A stretch of DNA of 64,000 bases from Lepidostoma basale (Eukaryota; Arthropoda; Insecta; Trichoptera; Lepidostomatidae): assembly GCA_022606425.2 (NCBI GenBank), contig JAHDVF020000933.1:1-64000 (forward strand), written 5' to 3'. The notes below the pieces were generated by a model. It did not search any database. It saw only the letters and a list, made by a program, of their open reading frames with translations, and was not told the origin of the DNA. Both the position numbers and the translations under genes were made by a program. Positions 1 through 10,402 of this stretch are shown here, piece after piece. Each line of letters begins with the position of its first letter. Position 1 is the first letter of the stretch.

Positions 1-320
1 TGAACAAAATAAGGAAAGGGTCATTAAGATGGTTTGGGCACATGGAAAGAATGAGTGAAGACAGAATGGTAAAGAAGGTATATGTAAACGGCGTGAACGG
101 AGCTAAAAATAGAGGAAGGCCGAGGAAAACGTGGCACGATCAAATCAATCAAATATTGAATGTCGGTCACGTGAGGAGTCGGAAAAATCGACGTGCGTGC
201 ATGACAAGATGTATTAATGTAGAGGAAGCGAGAGACGTATGTCAGGACAGAACAGTGTGGCGCTCCATTCTTTCTGCCTACCCCTCCGGGGAGACGGCGT
301 GATGGTAAGTTAGTTAGTTT
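1..320 (+). mobile_element. LINE-A (alpha) 3' end, cut by window edge
   Basis: The frame is open from base 3 to the stop at 300-302 and holds the C-terminal region after the reverse transcriptase: a WFGHMERM motif, then RGRPRKTWHDQINQIL, then ILSAYPSGETA. A (TTAG)-type tail follows the stop. It is nearly identical to 14868-15180, so the two are recent copies of one sub-group. The 5' part lies outside the window. Confidence 0.85.
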
Positions 321-375
321 TATTTGTGTTCGTTGATACGTAATTTAAATGTTCGTCCTGATTTGCCTATGTAAA

Positions 376-835
376 AAGCATTATCCAAACTGCGCTGGGC
401 TGGACACGTCGTTAGAATGCCTGAGGCAAAACTCCCAAGGATGATTATGTACTCTCAGCTTACCCAAGGAAAACGCTCACACGGTGGCCAGAAGAAGCGC
501 TTTAGGGACTCCCTTAAAGGAAACCTACAAAAGACTGGCATCGACTGTGATTGCTGGGAAAAGACTGCAGAGGACAGACCTAGGTGGAAAACAGCAGTAC
601 ATAAAGGCACACAAGACTCTGAAGCACAGCGCAGAGACGACGCCGCTGAGAGGAGAAGGAGGAGAAAGGAGAGACCACTGGGAGACGGTGACGGCTTCTT
701 TACAAGCGCCTTCCCCTGCCCCGGATGCCTCAAAATATGTGAGTCCAGGATCGGGCTCTTCCGTCACATGCGGACCCACAACCGTGAAGAACAGTCTTCC
801 TCGGACACGAGGGACAGCCGATGATGTATAAAGCA
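376..835 (+). mobile_element. LINE-P C-terminal end with C2H2-like finger
   Basis: The frame runs from about 378 to the stop at 822-824. It starts with LRWAGHVVRMPE, continues through GQKKRFRDSLKGNL and WEKTAEDRPRWK, then a long Arg/Glu-rich stretch, and ends in a C-x2-C-x12-H-x3-H finger (CPGC to HMRTH). This order is known from the C-termini of several animal LINE families. The finger is complete and the frame is unbroken. There is no recognisable 3' tail, and the 5' part of the LINE is missing. Confidence 0.7.
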
Positions 836-980
836 TCACAATCTTTACATTTAATTTTACATACACCACTTTTTTGCCAAATATCTGTTTTTTGTTTAGA
901 GTTTAAAAGAAATGGCCAAGGTTGTTTTATGTGTAACAACGATGAAATAGACGTTTTCATTCGTGTTAGTTATTTAATTC

Positions 981-1547
981 GAATATTCGATTGGACCGAG
1001 ATAACCAGACCGCAGAGCTAAAAAGAAGAATTGAACTAAGCTGGGCAGCTTCCGGAAACCTAAGCTACATCCTTGAAAACCGGAAAATACCGATCAACCT
1101 GAAACTAAAAGTCTACGAAGCCTGCGTTCTCCAAGCGGGTACTTATGGTCTTGAAACTGTTACATTGTCCAAAAAAAGTGCCGAGAAACTACGAGTGACC
1201 CAAAGAGTCATGGAAAGAGCCATGTTAGGAATAAGCCTAAGAGACAGAGTCAGAAACGATACGGTGAGAGAAAAAACAAAGGTCACTGACATCATCCACC
1301 GGGTGGCGACTCTAAAATGGCAATGGGCGGGTCACGTAGCCAGAAGCCCAGATGAAAAGTGGACAAGAAGACTGCTGACTTGGAGACCGTGGACGGCGAA
1401 AAGAAGTGCAGGGCGACCGCGACTACGGTGGAAGGATGATCTAAACAGACACGTCGGAATAATCTGACAGAATGACATGGAAGCAAATGGAGGAGGCCTT
1501 TGTCCAGGAGTGGACGGAAATAGGCTGAGGAAGAAGAAGAAGAAGAC
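981..1547 (+). mobile_element. LINE-D 3' end (RTE-like), (GAA)n tail
   Basis: A 158-codon frame (991-1467) reads through LKVYEACVLQAGTYGLET, RVMERAMLGISLRDRVRN and KWQWAGHVARSPDEKW to GRPRLRWKDDLNRHVGI. A small deletion after HVGI shifts the last codons out of frame. The copy ends in a (GAAGAA)n tail at about 1524-1547. It shares both sequence and start region with 7885-8500. The motif order is that of RTE/BovB-type LINE C-termini. Confidence 0.8.
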
Positions 1548-1900
1548 GTTATTTAATTTGGGGTTTTACATCATTGTTCAAGAGACAATATTTTTTGTTT
1601 TGATTTTGATCGCGAGCCACAGTTTGGGGTGTTTAATGATTTAATCCGCGGGGTGGCGAAGGGGTTAACAACATAATCTAATATATACCGGGTCACGGCC
1701 CCCGTTGCGGCTCTCGTCGCCGCGCAGGGGGTCGATCGCTAATGGGTTAAGGAGCGAGATATCCCATACGTACGCTTCTCACTTCGTACCTACCTGTCAA
1801 TAGATATCTACAACCATAAATAATTTTGAAAAAAATTACCCCATTTTGTGTTTTTAGCAGCGCGAAATGGGATATACATAAAGGGCATATCGAAAAAAAA
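1548..1900. other. Unique AT-rich DNA with a short GC-rich core
   Basis: No coding or repeat signal was recognised. A GC-richer stretch at about 1700-1750 stands out. 1560-1600 weakly resembles the start of PLE-type P2 units (a TTTTACAT...GTTCAAG core). Confidence 0.3.
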
Positions 1901-1904
1901 TATA

Positions 1905-2215
1905 TATTAACTGTTAAAATATAAAACGATGTTTATGGTATCAAATTTTTTTCGCGAAAGCTGTTTCCTCAACCTTTATTGACATCATCAGGTGTTAAAA
2001 ATTGTAATAACATAAACAGTGTTTTATATTTTGACATTAATTAACTAATTGATCTCTAAGGCATAACACTGTGGAATTCCATAGTAATATACTTAGGAAT
2101 TTGAAAATTATTTTAAACTGTTAAATTAAATAACTTTGTTTTTTGTATCACAATTGTATTTTATTTAAAAAAAAAGTATAATTGTGATACAAAATAACTT
2201 TGTTTAATCCAAACA
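1905..2215 (-). repeat. PLE-type repeat P3 with hammerhead-like core
   Basis: This is a non-coding unit of the CAGCTG type. It includes the hammerhead-like core at 1956-1991 and an inner inverted repeat formed by two copies of a tract ending in AATTGTGATACAAAATAAC at about 2125-2165 and 2175-2205. Related copies lie near 20605, 22720, 32985 and 59800. Confidence 0.55.
1956..1991 (-). ncRNA. Hammerhead-like motif, degenerate
   Basis: On the minus strand it reads CTGATGA, a weak helix II, GGAAA in place of GAAA, then CAGCTTTC. The core is recognisable but mutated at helix III. Confidence 0.45.
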
Positions 2216-2241
2216 ATAATTAAAAAATATTAAAAAAACAC

Positions 2242-2271
2242 GACATGTTTCGAAGGACACCTCCATTTGAT
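2242..2271 (-). ncRNA. Hammerhead-like motif, CATG type (left arm)
   Basis: The minus strand reads GGAGG-TGT-CCTTC, GAAA, CATG, TC, GTGT. The CTGAAGA box has decayed to TCAAA. Confidence 0.45.
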
Positions 2272-2285
2272 TATTATTTTTACAC

Positions 2286-2316
2286 CTGAAGATGGAGGTA
2301 TCCTCCGAAACATGTC
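2286..2316 (+). ncRNA. Hammerhead-like motif, CATG type
   Basis: The sequence reads CTGAAGA, T, helix II GGAGG/CCTCC with a TAT loop, GAAA, self-complementary CATG, TC. This matches a type I hammerhead core with a minimal helix III, apart from one extra base after the CUGANGA box. Confidence 0.65.
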
Positions 2317-2663
2317 GTGGTTTTTTTATATATATTTTTTAAATATTTTCTGAATTAAACCAAGTTATTTTCAATTTCCCAAGTATAACATGAATTTATT
2401 TTTAAGTTTCATAGGGTTTCGGCCAAAACAATGGACTATTAAAAAAAAAATATACCTAAAGCCAATTTTTTTTTTTTTTTTTTTATATATTTATGTATTT
2501 TGGGATCTTAGATATATCCGTGTAATTTGTCTTTAACGACCAACCTTTCGGAAATCGTTGCAGTCTCAAATCATCAAGAAAGAGTACGAGGATATTTCGA
2601 ATACAAAGGAATACTTTTTTGAATTTTGGTCTGATTCGGAATCTAATTTTAATTTTGTTCTAA

Positions 2664-3262
2664 TTAACTAACTAACCATCACGCCGTCTCCCCGAAGGGG
2701 TAGGCAGAAAGAATGGACTGCCACACCTTTCTTTCCTGACATATTTCTCTCGCTTCCTCAACATTCATACATCGTGTCATGCACGCGCGTCGATTTCTCT
2801 GACTCCTCACATGGCCGACATTCAATATTTGATTAATTTGATCGTGCCACGTTTTCCTTGGTCTTCCTCTATTTCTGGTACCATTTACATCATAAACATA
2901 TAATTTTTTTACCATTCTTTCTTCATTCATTCTTTCCAAATGTCCAAACCATCTTAATGATCCTTTCATTATTTTGTTCATGACACCATCATTCGCACCG
3001 CATTCACTTCTTATATTTTCATTCGACACTCTATCATACACAGAATATCCACACATTCGTCTAAGAGATCTCATTTCTACTGTATTTATTCTACTTTCAT
3101 CCTTCCTTTGCCAGTTCCATGCTTCGCTTCCACACATAAGGGTCGGTAGAAGAACACCATTGTGCACTGCCATTCTAGCTTTTTTGGATAGGTTTTTGTT
3201 TGCGATGACAACTTTAAGTGCACCATTCACTTTGTTGCCTGCCCCAACCCTTCTAATTATTG
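2664..3262 (-). mobile_element. LINE-A (beta), 198-codon open frame
   Basis: The minus-strand frame is open over 2679-3275. It starts within RRVGAGNKVNGALKVV and runs through MAVHNGVLLPTLMCGSEAW, VEMRSLRRMCG and KGSLRWFGHLERM to RGRPRKTWHDQINQIL and ILSAYPFGETA. The 3' end shows a C(TTCG)G-capped hairpin and TTAG repeats. It is truncated at the 5' side before the domain start. With no stop or frameshift in 198 codons, it is among the youngest LINE-A copies here. Confidence 0.85.
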
Positions 3263-3384
3263 TTGTATATATCACTTACTAAAAGCACAAACAAATACAG
3301 GACAATCTAAATTAATGTAGAAATATCATGTAAGTCGGGTCTTTCCAATAAAAAATTTAAAGAAGAAACCTTTATTGACCATTA

Positions 3385-3640
3385 TAATATCTGTGACAAC
3401 GGCAACATAGATTATTTCACCTGCCTCTGTGTAGAACCAATCTACCTAAGGTAATGCCCGTGGGCAGGGCAATAATCCCTAATAATGTGGACATTTTTTT
3501 ACGATAGTCAGGCTACCCTCAGAAAGCATCTATATTTTATATTATATGTTAATTTGGTATTGGTTATTCCTATTTTTCTAATTGTTCTACATTGTTTATT
3601 TTAATTGATCTTAATTTTTTTAATTGTCATATGTTTTTTC
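3385..3640 (+). mobile_element. LINE-G fragment (CR1/Jockey-like), decayed
   Basis: Broken frames give a track like MPVGRAI, RISSDVDIF and ATLRKH, the same order seen in 61190-61390. An AT-rich 3' UTR follows. No intact frame remains. Confidence 0.55.
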
Positions 3641-3659
3641 TTACTACTCGTATATTGTT

Positions 3660-4012
3660 TCTCGAGTGTCAGAAATGAAACGCAGAAACGCGCTCAGAGT
3701 GTCAGAAATGAAAACAGCCAGATTATATCGGGCAAGACACTGTAAGAGAGGATAAGAAATACACGGATAAGGGATATATGCGAGGTCGAGGATGTCGTTA
3801 GGTGGGGAAGGCAAAGGAGAAGATACTGGTATGCACCCGTGAGGAGAACGGATCCATCCAGTCTTCCCTTCATTGTGTTGCACGGCCAGCCCCAAGGTAG
3901 ACAACCCCCGGGCAGACCACCAAAGAGATGGATCGACAGCTGGGAGTCGACTTCGCAGGAGGCCAATTCCTCTTAACAAACAGGCAACTAGGCCTACACT
4001 AAGAATAATAAT
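3660..4012 (+). mobile_element. LINE-B3 3' part (RTE-like), decayed
   Basis: The text corresponds to VEDVVRWGRQRRRYWYAPV, R.DPSSLPFIVLHGQPQ and RQPPGRPPKRWIDSWESTS, spread over two frames. It ends in AATAATAAT. A partial 38-base duplication (GTGTCAGAAATGAAA twice) sits at 3666-3715. Confidence 0.6.
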
Positions 4013-4286
4013 AAGACGAAGAATATTGTTTCTTTTAACATTTTTAAATTGTATCATAAACGCATAAGAAAATGTCTGTAATGTTAATGATTTTTTTAAA
4101 GAAATTAAATAGAATTTATTTTAATAATTTGATTATGCCTTAACAAGCCGGAATAGATTTTCATTCATATTAGATGAGCCTAAGGATATATTGCGTATAT
4201 ATTTCATTCATAGACGACGAGAAACAAAATAATATATTATAATATAATAGTTAACGAGTGGTCGAACGAAACTCGAAAGAATATAT

Positions 4287-4375
4287 TTGGGAGGCGCCAT
4301 CTCACCTGCTGGGATCCGACCTTGTATCCCGCTGTTAACAGGCGTTTAACAACTGTGCCACCATGGCTACGACGT
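4287..4375 (-). mobile_element. tRNA-like SINE remnant
   Basis: The minus strand has a box A-like GTGGCACAGTTGTTAAACGCC part and a box B-like GGTCGGATCCC about 35 bases on. It is not a functional tRNA: no acceptor stem was found. Confidence 0.35.
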
Positions 4376-4483
4376 AATCCAATAGAGCCCTAGTCACTTT
4401 GGATTATATGTTAATTAATAGGGGTATTATTAGATGGAAAATTAATAGAATAATTTTTATTAATGGTTGTGTTTTTTTATTTT

Positions 4484-4917
4484 TTAACTAACTAACCAAG
4501 CCGTTTCCCCAGAGAATAAGGTAGAGAATGGATCGCCACATTTTTCTACCATGAGATAACTCTAATGCCTCTTCTACATTCACACATCATGACATGCACG
4601 CTCGTCGATTGTTCCTACTTCTTTCAGTAATTGATTAATTTGGTCATACCTTTCTCGTCTTCTTTTTCCATTCACACTACTTGTACCTGAATATATATTT
4701 TTAACCATTCTTCGCTCATCCTATCGTTCCATATGTACAAACCATTTTAGTGACTCTTTTTTAATTTTTTTATCACGCATTCATTCGCCTTGCATTCCTT
4801 TCTTACTTCATCATTAGATTTTCATTCATAAATTGATTTTCCGGACATTCTTCTAAATGACCTCATTTCTATGACATTTATCCTACTTTCATTCTTATTC
4901 TGCCTGTTCCAAGCTTA
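4484..4917 (-). mobile_element. LINE-A (gamma), decayed
   Basis: Sequence-level match from the TTAG tail and the GCCGTTTCCCC hairpin through QINQLLK, SGKR and the WFG...ME region to the QAW of the upstream part. Many indels remove the frame. Confidence 0.6.
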
Positions 4918-5042
4918 TTTTGTAAAACTTCACTATAAATTATAACAAAAACGCAATTGCTTTATCGATTTCATAGAGATTTTTTGTTTATACATAAACA
5001 TCATAATATAAAAAGGAAAAAATCCGGACGTTATCAAGAGTT

Positions 5043-5796
5043 TTTTTCCCTTGTATACAACAGGTCGTTTTAACCCAATTACTGTGTACAATATATTTTA
5101 GCTATTATATTGATTCTCATGACACGCAAGGTATATAGAATAATATGGTAAGATATTGCGCACGTAGCATGCTATCCCTTTCTAATAATTTGCTGTCAAG
5201 TGACGTCATGTGGTGAACTCGAAATCGAAACGAAACTATAAACAAACCTAAATAACTATAAACAAGCTAAATCAAATGGAGTTGATTTGCCATATCCAGT
5301 TAAAAATCTTTTTTATCGATGTAAAATGTTTTTCAAAATAAGAACAGTGAACTTAAAGCTCATTGAAGATGCTAACTCTAAAAAAAGAAAAATAAAAAAA
5401 ACAATAACTTAAATAAAGAAAACGATTTGTCATAATTTATTTAATACAATTACAAAAACTTCTTTTAATTAGACGTAATAAATAAACAAAGAAAAATTCC
5501 ATACCCAATGTATAAATATATACTCAACTCATACTACACAACCTAATGCTTGGGTCTCCACGTGACGTAGCTGCGCAGTAGATGTCAAAAATAAAACGCG
5601 GAATATCTTACCATATTTATTCTATATACCTTGCATGACACGTGATAGGTACCCAATCTATCGCCATTTTATTGTCACGTGAATTCTACACCAGATCAAA
5701 GACAGTGTGACAATCATACTGTCATCGACGAAAATCGAACCCGGGACCTTCGGTATTGAATTCAGAGCTCTTACCACTCTGCCACGAAGGTTGTAT
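5043..5796 (-). mobile_element. SINE-S copy split by a hAT-type insertion
   Basis: The tRNA-like head lies at 5700-5796 on the minus strand. It has box A TGGCAGAGTGGTAAGAGC, box B GGGTTCGATTTTCG and the downstream CAGT...GACACTGTC stem. The body continues leftwards to 5634, resumes at 5126, and ends near 5043. Joining 5126 to 5643 restores the body seen in other copies at 17350 and 26040. Confidence 0.75.
5127..5633. mobile_element. Non-autonomous hAT-type element in SINE-S
   Basis: The element begins CAAGGTATATAG and ends in its reverse complement. The terminal inverted repeats extend about 33 bp with one indel, through ATGGTAAGATATT. Flanks 5118-5126 and 5634-5642 are both CATGACACG, an 8-9-bp target-site duplication as expected for hAT elements. 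There is no coding capacity. Confidence 0.8.
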
Positions 5797-6046
5797 TTGA
5801 GATACAAGAGAGCGATAGAGGAATAGTTCGTTGAATTTCGTTCTGAATCTTACTTTGAATTTTTGAATATTATTGTATGACAGTAGTGTAGAAAACAAAG
5901 GAGTACAATTTGGTATTGTTAATTGTGAAATTTTAACATGTGTGGAAAAAATTACGTACATTAAAAATTATAACTTTTTACTGATTACGACCGTACAGTG
6001 AACCAAGTTAAAAAGGTAAAAAATCTTCCGTGAATTTTTCACGGAT

Positions 6047-6640
6047 TGCTTCTTCTTTTTCCTTTTACATGTAGTTTAGGTCGTATGACCTGTTTGTGAC
6101 GGTGGACTGTCCTGGGATGATGATGTCCAGCCATCCCTCCATTTCTACGGCGACCTTCCTAGTAATCTTTTGCTGCTTGGGTTTTCATCTTTAAATTTTT
6201 ATACAATTCTTATATTCTCCATGCGGTCCACGTGGTCTCTCCAAAAGCGCTTTCTGCTTCTTCCCCATCTCACTATGTCCTCAACACCACAGACAGACCT
6301 TATCGTTTCATTTCTGATCCGATCTCTGAGGGTTTCGCCTGCGATGGAGCGTAGGGTTCGCATTTCTGCTACTCCAAAAAGGTTCTTAGTTCTATTGGTA
6401 TCGGCTCTGACCTTTATTCTATAAGTCATGATGGGGCGAACGCATGCCTTGTATATTTTGACTTTACTTTCGGTAAGCATGTGTTTGTTCCTCCATATGG
6501 TGTCGCGCAAGAAGCCAGCCACGACTGTCGCTTTGTTGGTTTGTACTCGCACCTCGGTCACCGATCTCTACGCCTAGGTAAGTGAATCGCATGACTTGCT
6601 CAATAGGTGTGTTATCGATGATCAGTTTACATCGGATCGA
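6047..6640 (-). mobile_element. LINE-B1 3' part (RTE-like), (GAA) tail
   Basis: The minus-strand frame 6199-6561 reads QTNKATVVAGFLRDTIWRNK, KVKIYKACVRPIMTY, RADTNRTKNLFGVAEMRTLR and RDRIRNETIRSVCGVEDIV. It can be extended upstream in the same frame through KLIIDNTPIEQVMRFTYLG. The rest (DENPSSK-like, then GRPPKRW-like) lies out of frame at 6110-6198, and a GAAGAAG tail follows at 6047. The same sub-family occurs at 51465-51775. Confidence 0.8.
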
Positions 6641-7075
6641 TCAGATCACGAATTACAACATACTTGTATAAATTTGTTTCATGTCCAGGAGTGGACGCAT
6701 ATGATGATGATAATTTTTAGAGGCATCCCTACAAAAATGGGTTGCCAATCACACGACGAAAAAGAATGTGGAAAATTAAAGAATTTGAATTTGAATTTTA
6801 ACCCACTTGAAGATGCATGAGTTTGGTCTTTAATTTGAATAACCCACTCTGGTATGAGTATTTGAAAACAATTAACAACGCAATAAAAGGTCTGCTGATA
6901 AGGTGGCGATGTGGCCAGCATCCCATCTCCCATCTCAAGGTATAAAACAGTCTCGCTTGTATTGGCATATTCTTGATGGATAAATTTGATGAAAGCGAAC
7001 TGAAGTGACGTCCAGAGTCCGTTGTAAATCATAACTCCCATATTGGCCGTCATTCCCTGCCTGGGCTGCATCAGG
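6641..7075 (-). other. Unrecognised open frame with (AAATTC)n tail
   Basis: A minus-strand frame is open for 130 codons (6679-7071). Its GC content is higher than the flanks and no known domain was recognised. At 6780-6800 the minus strand has an AAATTC repeat that resembles a retroposon 3' tail. I therefore prefer a retroposon fragment over a host exon, but neither is proven. Confidence 0.35.
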
Positions 7076-7096
7076 GAACCGATGGCCCATTTAAAT

Positions 7097-7645
7097 TATT
7101 TCTTGAACATAAAATGCAGAATTGAAGTGGCACGAGCTGCATTAAATAAAATAAGAACATTATTTTGCAATGATAAACCTAACTTGAAACTCCGACAAAG
7201 AATGATAAAATGGTAAATATGGTCTGTTCTACTATATGGCTGCGAAACCTGGACTCTAAAAGTGAATATAATGAACCGGATGGAAGCGTTCGAGATGTGG
7301 ATATACCGCAGAATGCTCCGTATACCTTGGACCGATAGGCTCAGTAATGCAGACGTACTGCAGAGAGACAGAGCCAATAGAGAGCTGTTGTTGAGTGTGA
7401 AAAGTAGAAAGGTCTCATATTTGGGTCATGTGCTAAGGGGAGAAAAATACCATCTACTTCGACTGATATTAATGGGTAAAGTCGAGGGACGTCGGGGAGT
7501 TGGTAGAAGGCAGCTGTCCTGGCTGCGGAACATCAAAGAGTGGACAGGAATAACAAAAGATCAGAGCCTGTTCTAAGTGGCGCAAGACCGAGGTGCCTTT
7601 CCTGCAGTGATCGCCAACGTTGCGGGGACCTGACACGGTACCGAA
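7097..7645 (+). mobile_element. LINE-C 3' part (RTE/BovB-like)
   Basis: From 7097 the frame reads RIEVARAALNKIRTLFCND and LKLRQRMIKW with one stop near 7213. It then reads LLYGCETWTLK, NRMEAFEMWIYRRMLRIPWTD, VSYLGHVLRGEKYHLL and GRRQLSWLRNIKEWTGI, with a stop at 7574 before the expected AQDR...VIANV end (7577-7620). The motif order matches BovB-like RTE C-termini. Relatives lie at 35440-35975 and 45167-45372. Confidence 0.85.
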
Positions 7646-7884
7646 AGAAGATTTCTTGAACCCACAACCTCAACTATACTTTTCTGAGACATTCTAACAA
7701 AACAGTCAGATCAGATTAAAGAGTTAGATAGACAGACTTTGAGACAGAGTGGCAACAGCCATTACTTCCACACTTAAGGTCCCGGATTTGATTCCCGACG
7801 ATGATTACAAATTTCTTATGCCGTATTTGGTCTGGTAGAATTCATGTGACAATAAAAACGGCGTAAGCCTAGCTAATCCAAATC

Positions 7885-8500
7885 CGTAGGTTTGAATATA
7901 CACCTGCCAAAGACCAAGGTGATGGGCACGGAAAGGCTTGAAATCAACGTGGACGGCAACAGAATTGAGAATGTCCAAGAATATATATACCTGGGACACA
8001 ATATTCGATTGGGCCAAGATAACCAAACCGCAGAGCTACAAAGAAGAATTGGACTAAACTGGGCAGCTTTCGGAACGAAAAGCATATGAAGCCTGCGTTC
8101 TGCCAGTTGGTACTTATGGTCTTGAAACTGTTACACTGTCCAAACAAAGTACCGAGAAACTATGAGTAACCCAAAGAGCCATGGAAAGAGCCATGTTAGG
8201 AATAAGTCTAAGAGACAGTCAGAAACGATACGGTGAGAGAAAAAACAAAGGACACTGACATCATCCACCGGGTGGCGACCCTAAAATGGCAATGGGCAGG
8301 TCACGTAGCCAGAAGCTCAGATGAAAAGTGGACAAGAAGACTGCTGACTTGGAGACCGTGGACGGCAAAGAGAAGTGCAGGGCGGTCGCAACTGCGGTGG
8401 AAGGATGATCTGAACAGACACGTCGGAATAACCTGGATGCAGTCTGCACAGGACAGAGTGACATGGAAGTGAATGGAGGAGGCCTTTGTCCAGGAGTGCA
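7885..8500 (+). mobile_element. LINE-D second copy, frameshifted
   Basis: It starts LPKTKVMGTERLEINVDG and VQEYIYLGHNIRLGQDNQT, loses about 60 bases near 8085, then reads YEACVLPVGTYGLETV and, in another frame (8233-8472), KWQWAGHVARSSDEKW to RWKDDLNRHVGITWMQSAQDR. It carries the upstream EYIYLG part missing from 981-1547. There is no GAA tail: homology stops near 8500. Confidence 0.8.
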
Positions 8501-8972
8501 AATATCTAGCAAGTGTTAAAAAAAATGCATTCAGAAGTTAAAAACATAAAAGCCTTCATCCAGCCCTTGTTTTGAAATCGCATAAGTTTCTACTGTATTC
8601 CAGGCAGTTAAAGGGTTTACGATTATTGCAAGGGCTCTCTCTCTTTTCATGCCGCTTCATGAATTATTGACACACACGCCATCCCATCCATCACAAGCGT
8701 GCGTGCTAGAGGTTAGGACGCCGTACCACTTCTCGTTACACCCCTGTGATCACCCAATGATATTACCTAGCAGAATATCCATCGCGCATTTCCCCACAGA
8801 GAGGACAAATCATCAAAGACTATCGTGGTCCATACTTTTATATCCTGCAAATTGAAAGACGAAGAAGAATAAAAATTTGTCTTTATTAACAGGTTATCAA
8901 AATGTGTTGTTTTTTTCGTGATTTATTGTTGATTGATTGATGGACAACATGGATGGAGAAAGAACAACAAAA
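8501..8972. other. Unique DNA, no gene seen
   Basis: Moderate GC between 8640 and 8860, with no frame of recognisable content. A short simple run (AAAAAACA) precedes the LINE-A tail. Confidence 0.3.
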
Positions 8973-9190
8973 AAACCATAACGCCGTTTCCCCGCAGGAG
9001 TAAGCAGAGAGAATGAACCGCCACACTACTCTATCCTGACATACCTCTCGAGATTCCTCCACATTCATACAGCGAGTCATACACGCACGTCGATTCTTCC
9101 GGCTTCTAACATGATCAACCTTTAAAATTTGATTAATTTGGTTATGCTATGTTTTCCTCGGTCTATCTCGACTCCGTACTCCATTTTTCA
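8973..9190 (-). mobile_element. LINE-A 3' end (UGCG-loop sub-group)
   Basis: The minus strand reads RPRKT.HNQINQILKVDHVRS, RRACMTRCMNVEESREVCQDR and ILSAYSCGETA. The terminal hairpin loop is TGCG. It abuts a second LINE-A fragment of another sub-group at 9191, so the WHDQI-to-end segment is present twice in a row. Confidence 0.75.
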
Positions 9191-9630
9191 TAACTCTCCC
9201 GCCTCTTTTACATTCACACATCGTTACACACGCTCGTCGATTGTTCCTACTTCAAACATGGCCGTCTTTCAGTAATTTATTAATTTGGTCATGCCATGTC
9301 TTCCTTGACCTTCCTCGACTTCTTTTTTCATTCACTTTTTTTGTATGTATATTTTAACCATTCGTTCTTCATCTATTCGTTCCATATGTATAAACCATCT
9401 TAGTGACCCTTTCTTAATTTTATTTACCACGCATTCATCCGTCTTACATTCCTCTCTTACTACATCACTAAATATTCTATCATACATTGTTTTCTCGTAC
9501 ATTATTCTTAGTGACCTCATTTCTACGGCATGTATCCTACTTTCATCCTTCTTCTGCCATCTCCAAGCTTCACTTTCATACATAAGGCTCTGCACTAGAA
9601 CTCCATTGCGCACTGCTATCTTTCCTTCAG
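9191..9630 (-). mobile_element. LINE-A (gamma) fragment, 3' end missing
   Basis: The minus-strand frame 9332-9613 reads MRNGVLVQSLMYESEAW, VEMRSLRIMYEKTMYDRI and KKGSLRWFIHMERIDEERM. The GRPRKTWHDQINQ part continues out of frame to 9191. The last 60 codons are replaced by the neighbouring copy. Confidence 0.75.
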
Positions 9631-9994
9631 TCTATGTATCACAAAATACAATATAAAGAAGTACCTATCTTAGAAATAACTGTTCAAGAATGTATTGTGT
9701 ACACATAAATTTAAAAGTGTTCGTTTTACCGTTTTTTTCTGAATCACCCTGTTTTTGTTTGAAAACAATATTGAACGTTCTAAACAAAAGAGGCACTTAT
9801 ATAAACAGCATTATATTTACACAAATTTCTATATCCGGTTAATAATTGGCAAGTTTAAAAGTACTTCCGATAAGAATCAGATATTTACAGAGACGTCTCG
9901 TGAAAATATTTTTAAAAACAAAATAAAACAAATCATTTATTAAATGTAGAGCCAAATGCAAGAGCAGACACTCTCAGAACCATTCATCTCTTAA
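9631..9994. other. AT-rich DNA, nothing recognised
   Basis: The 62-codon plus-strand frame at 9755-9943 is Lys/Ile/Asn-rich and looks like chance opening in AT-rich DNA. Confidence 0.3.
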
Positions 9995-10394
9995 GGTCCT
10001 TTTACACTGGACAGTCATCAGCCGATACCGACACGTCACGCGTTTGCGTTGATCAAATAACCGTTTTTTTTTTAATGGTGTCTTGTTCCTTTTAATCCAA
10101 TTCCGATTCCGTTCATATTATTTTAAAATTTCGAGATAATCGCCTTATCCACGGCGAATTAAATGGTAGTAAAATAGGTATTCTGTAAAAAAGAACTATA
10201 TACTGTAGGAAACACATCCTGAAAAATATTAATCATTTTTATTAAGTGTCAATTTTATGTAGGTAGGTGCTTTCTTCGGCAACCCCCGACGTCGATTTTA
10301 TAATAGCATTTGAGATAACGAGTCGGTGATATCCAAGGCTATTTTTATCGTGACGTGTCGGTATCGGCTGATGACTGTCCAGTGTAAATGGACC
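9995..10394. mobile_element. 400-bp non-autonomous DNA transposon with 46-bp TIRs
   Basis: 9995-10040 and 10349-10394 are inverted repeats that differ at one base. They start GGTCCTTTTACACTGG (GGTCC-A-TTT on the right) and run to GACACGTCACG. The interior is AT-rich and non-coding. Flanks are TTAA on the left and ATTTAG on the right, so a TSD is not certain and the superfamily is left open. Confidence 0.8.
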
Positions 10395-10402
10395 ATTTAG
10401 AG

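Larger units (their letters stand above)
2219..2345. repeat. PLE-type P1 fold-back pair
   Basis: Two copies of the same unit lie head to head: 2242-2271 on the minus strand and 2286-2316 on the plus strand. Each is flanked by T-rich and A-rich ends so that the RNA or DNA can fold back on itself. Both arms carry the CATG-type hammerhead-like core. Confidence 0.65.

Noticed and set aside
455..869. Minus-strand frames of 92 and 114 codons
   Set aside because: Antisense shadows of the LINE-P coding frame, which has recognisable motifs in its own sense.
3644..4057. 137-codon minus frame
   Set aside because: Antisense to the LINE-B3 text on the plus strand.
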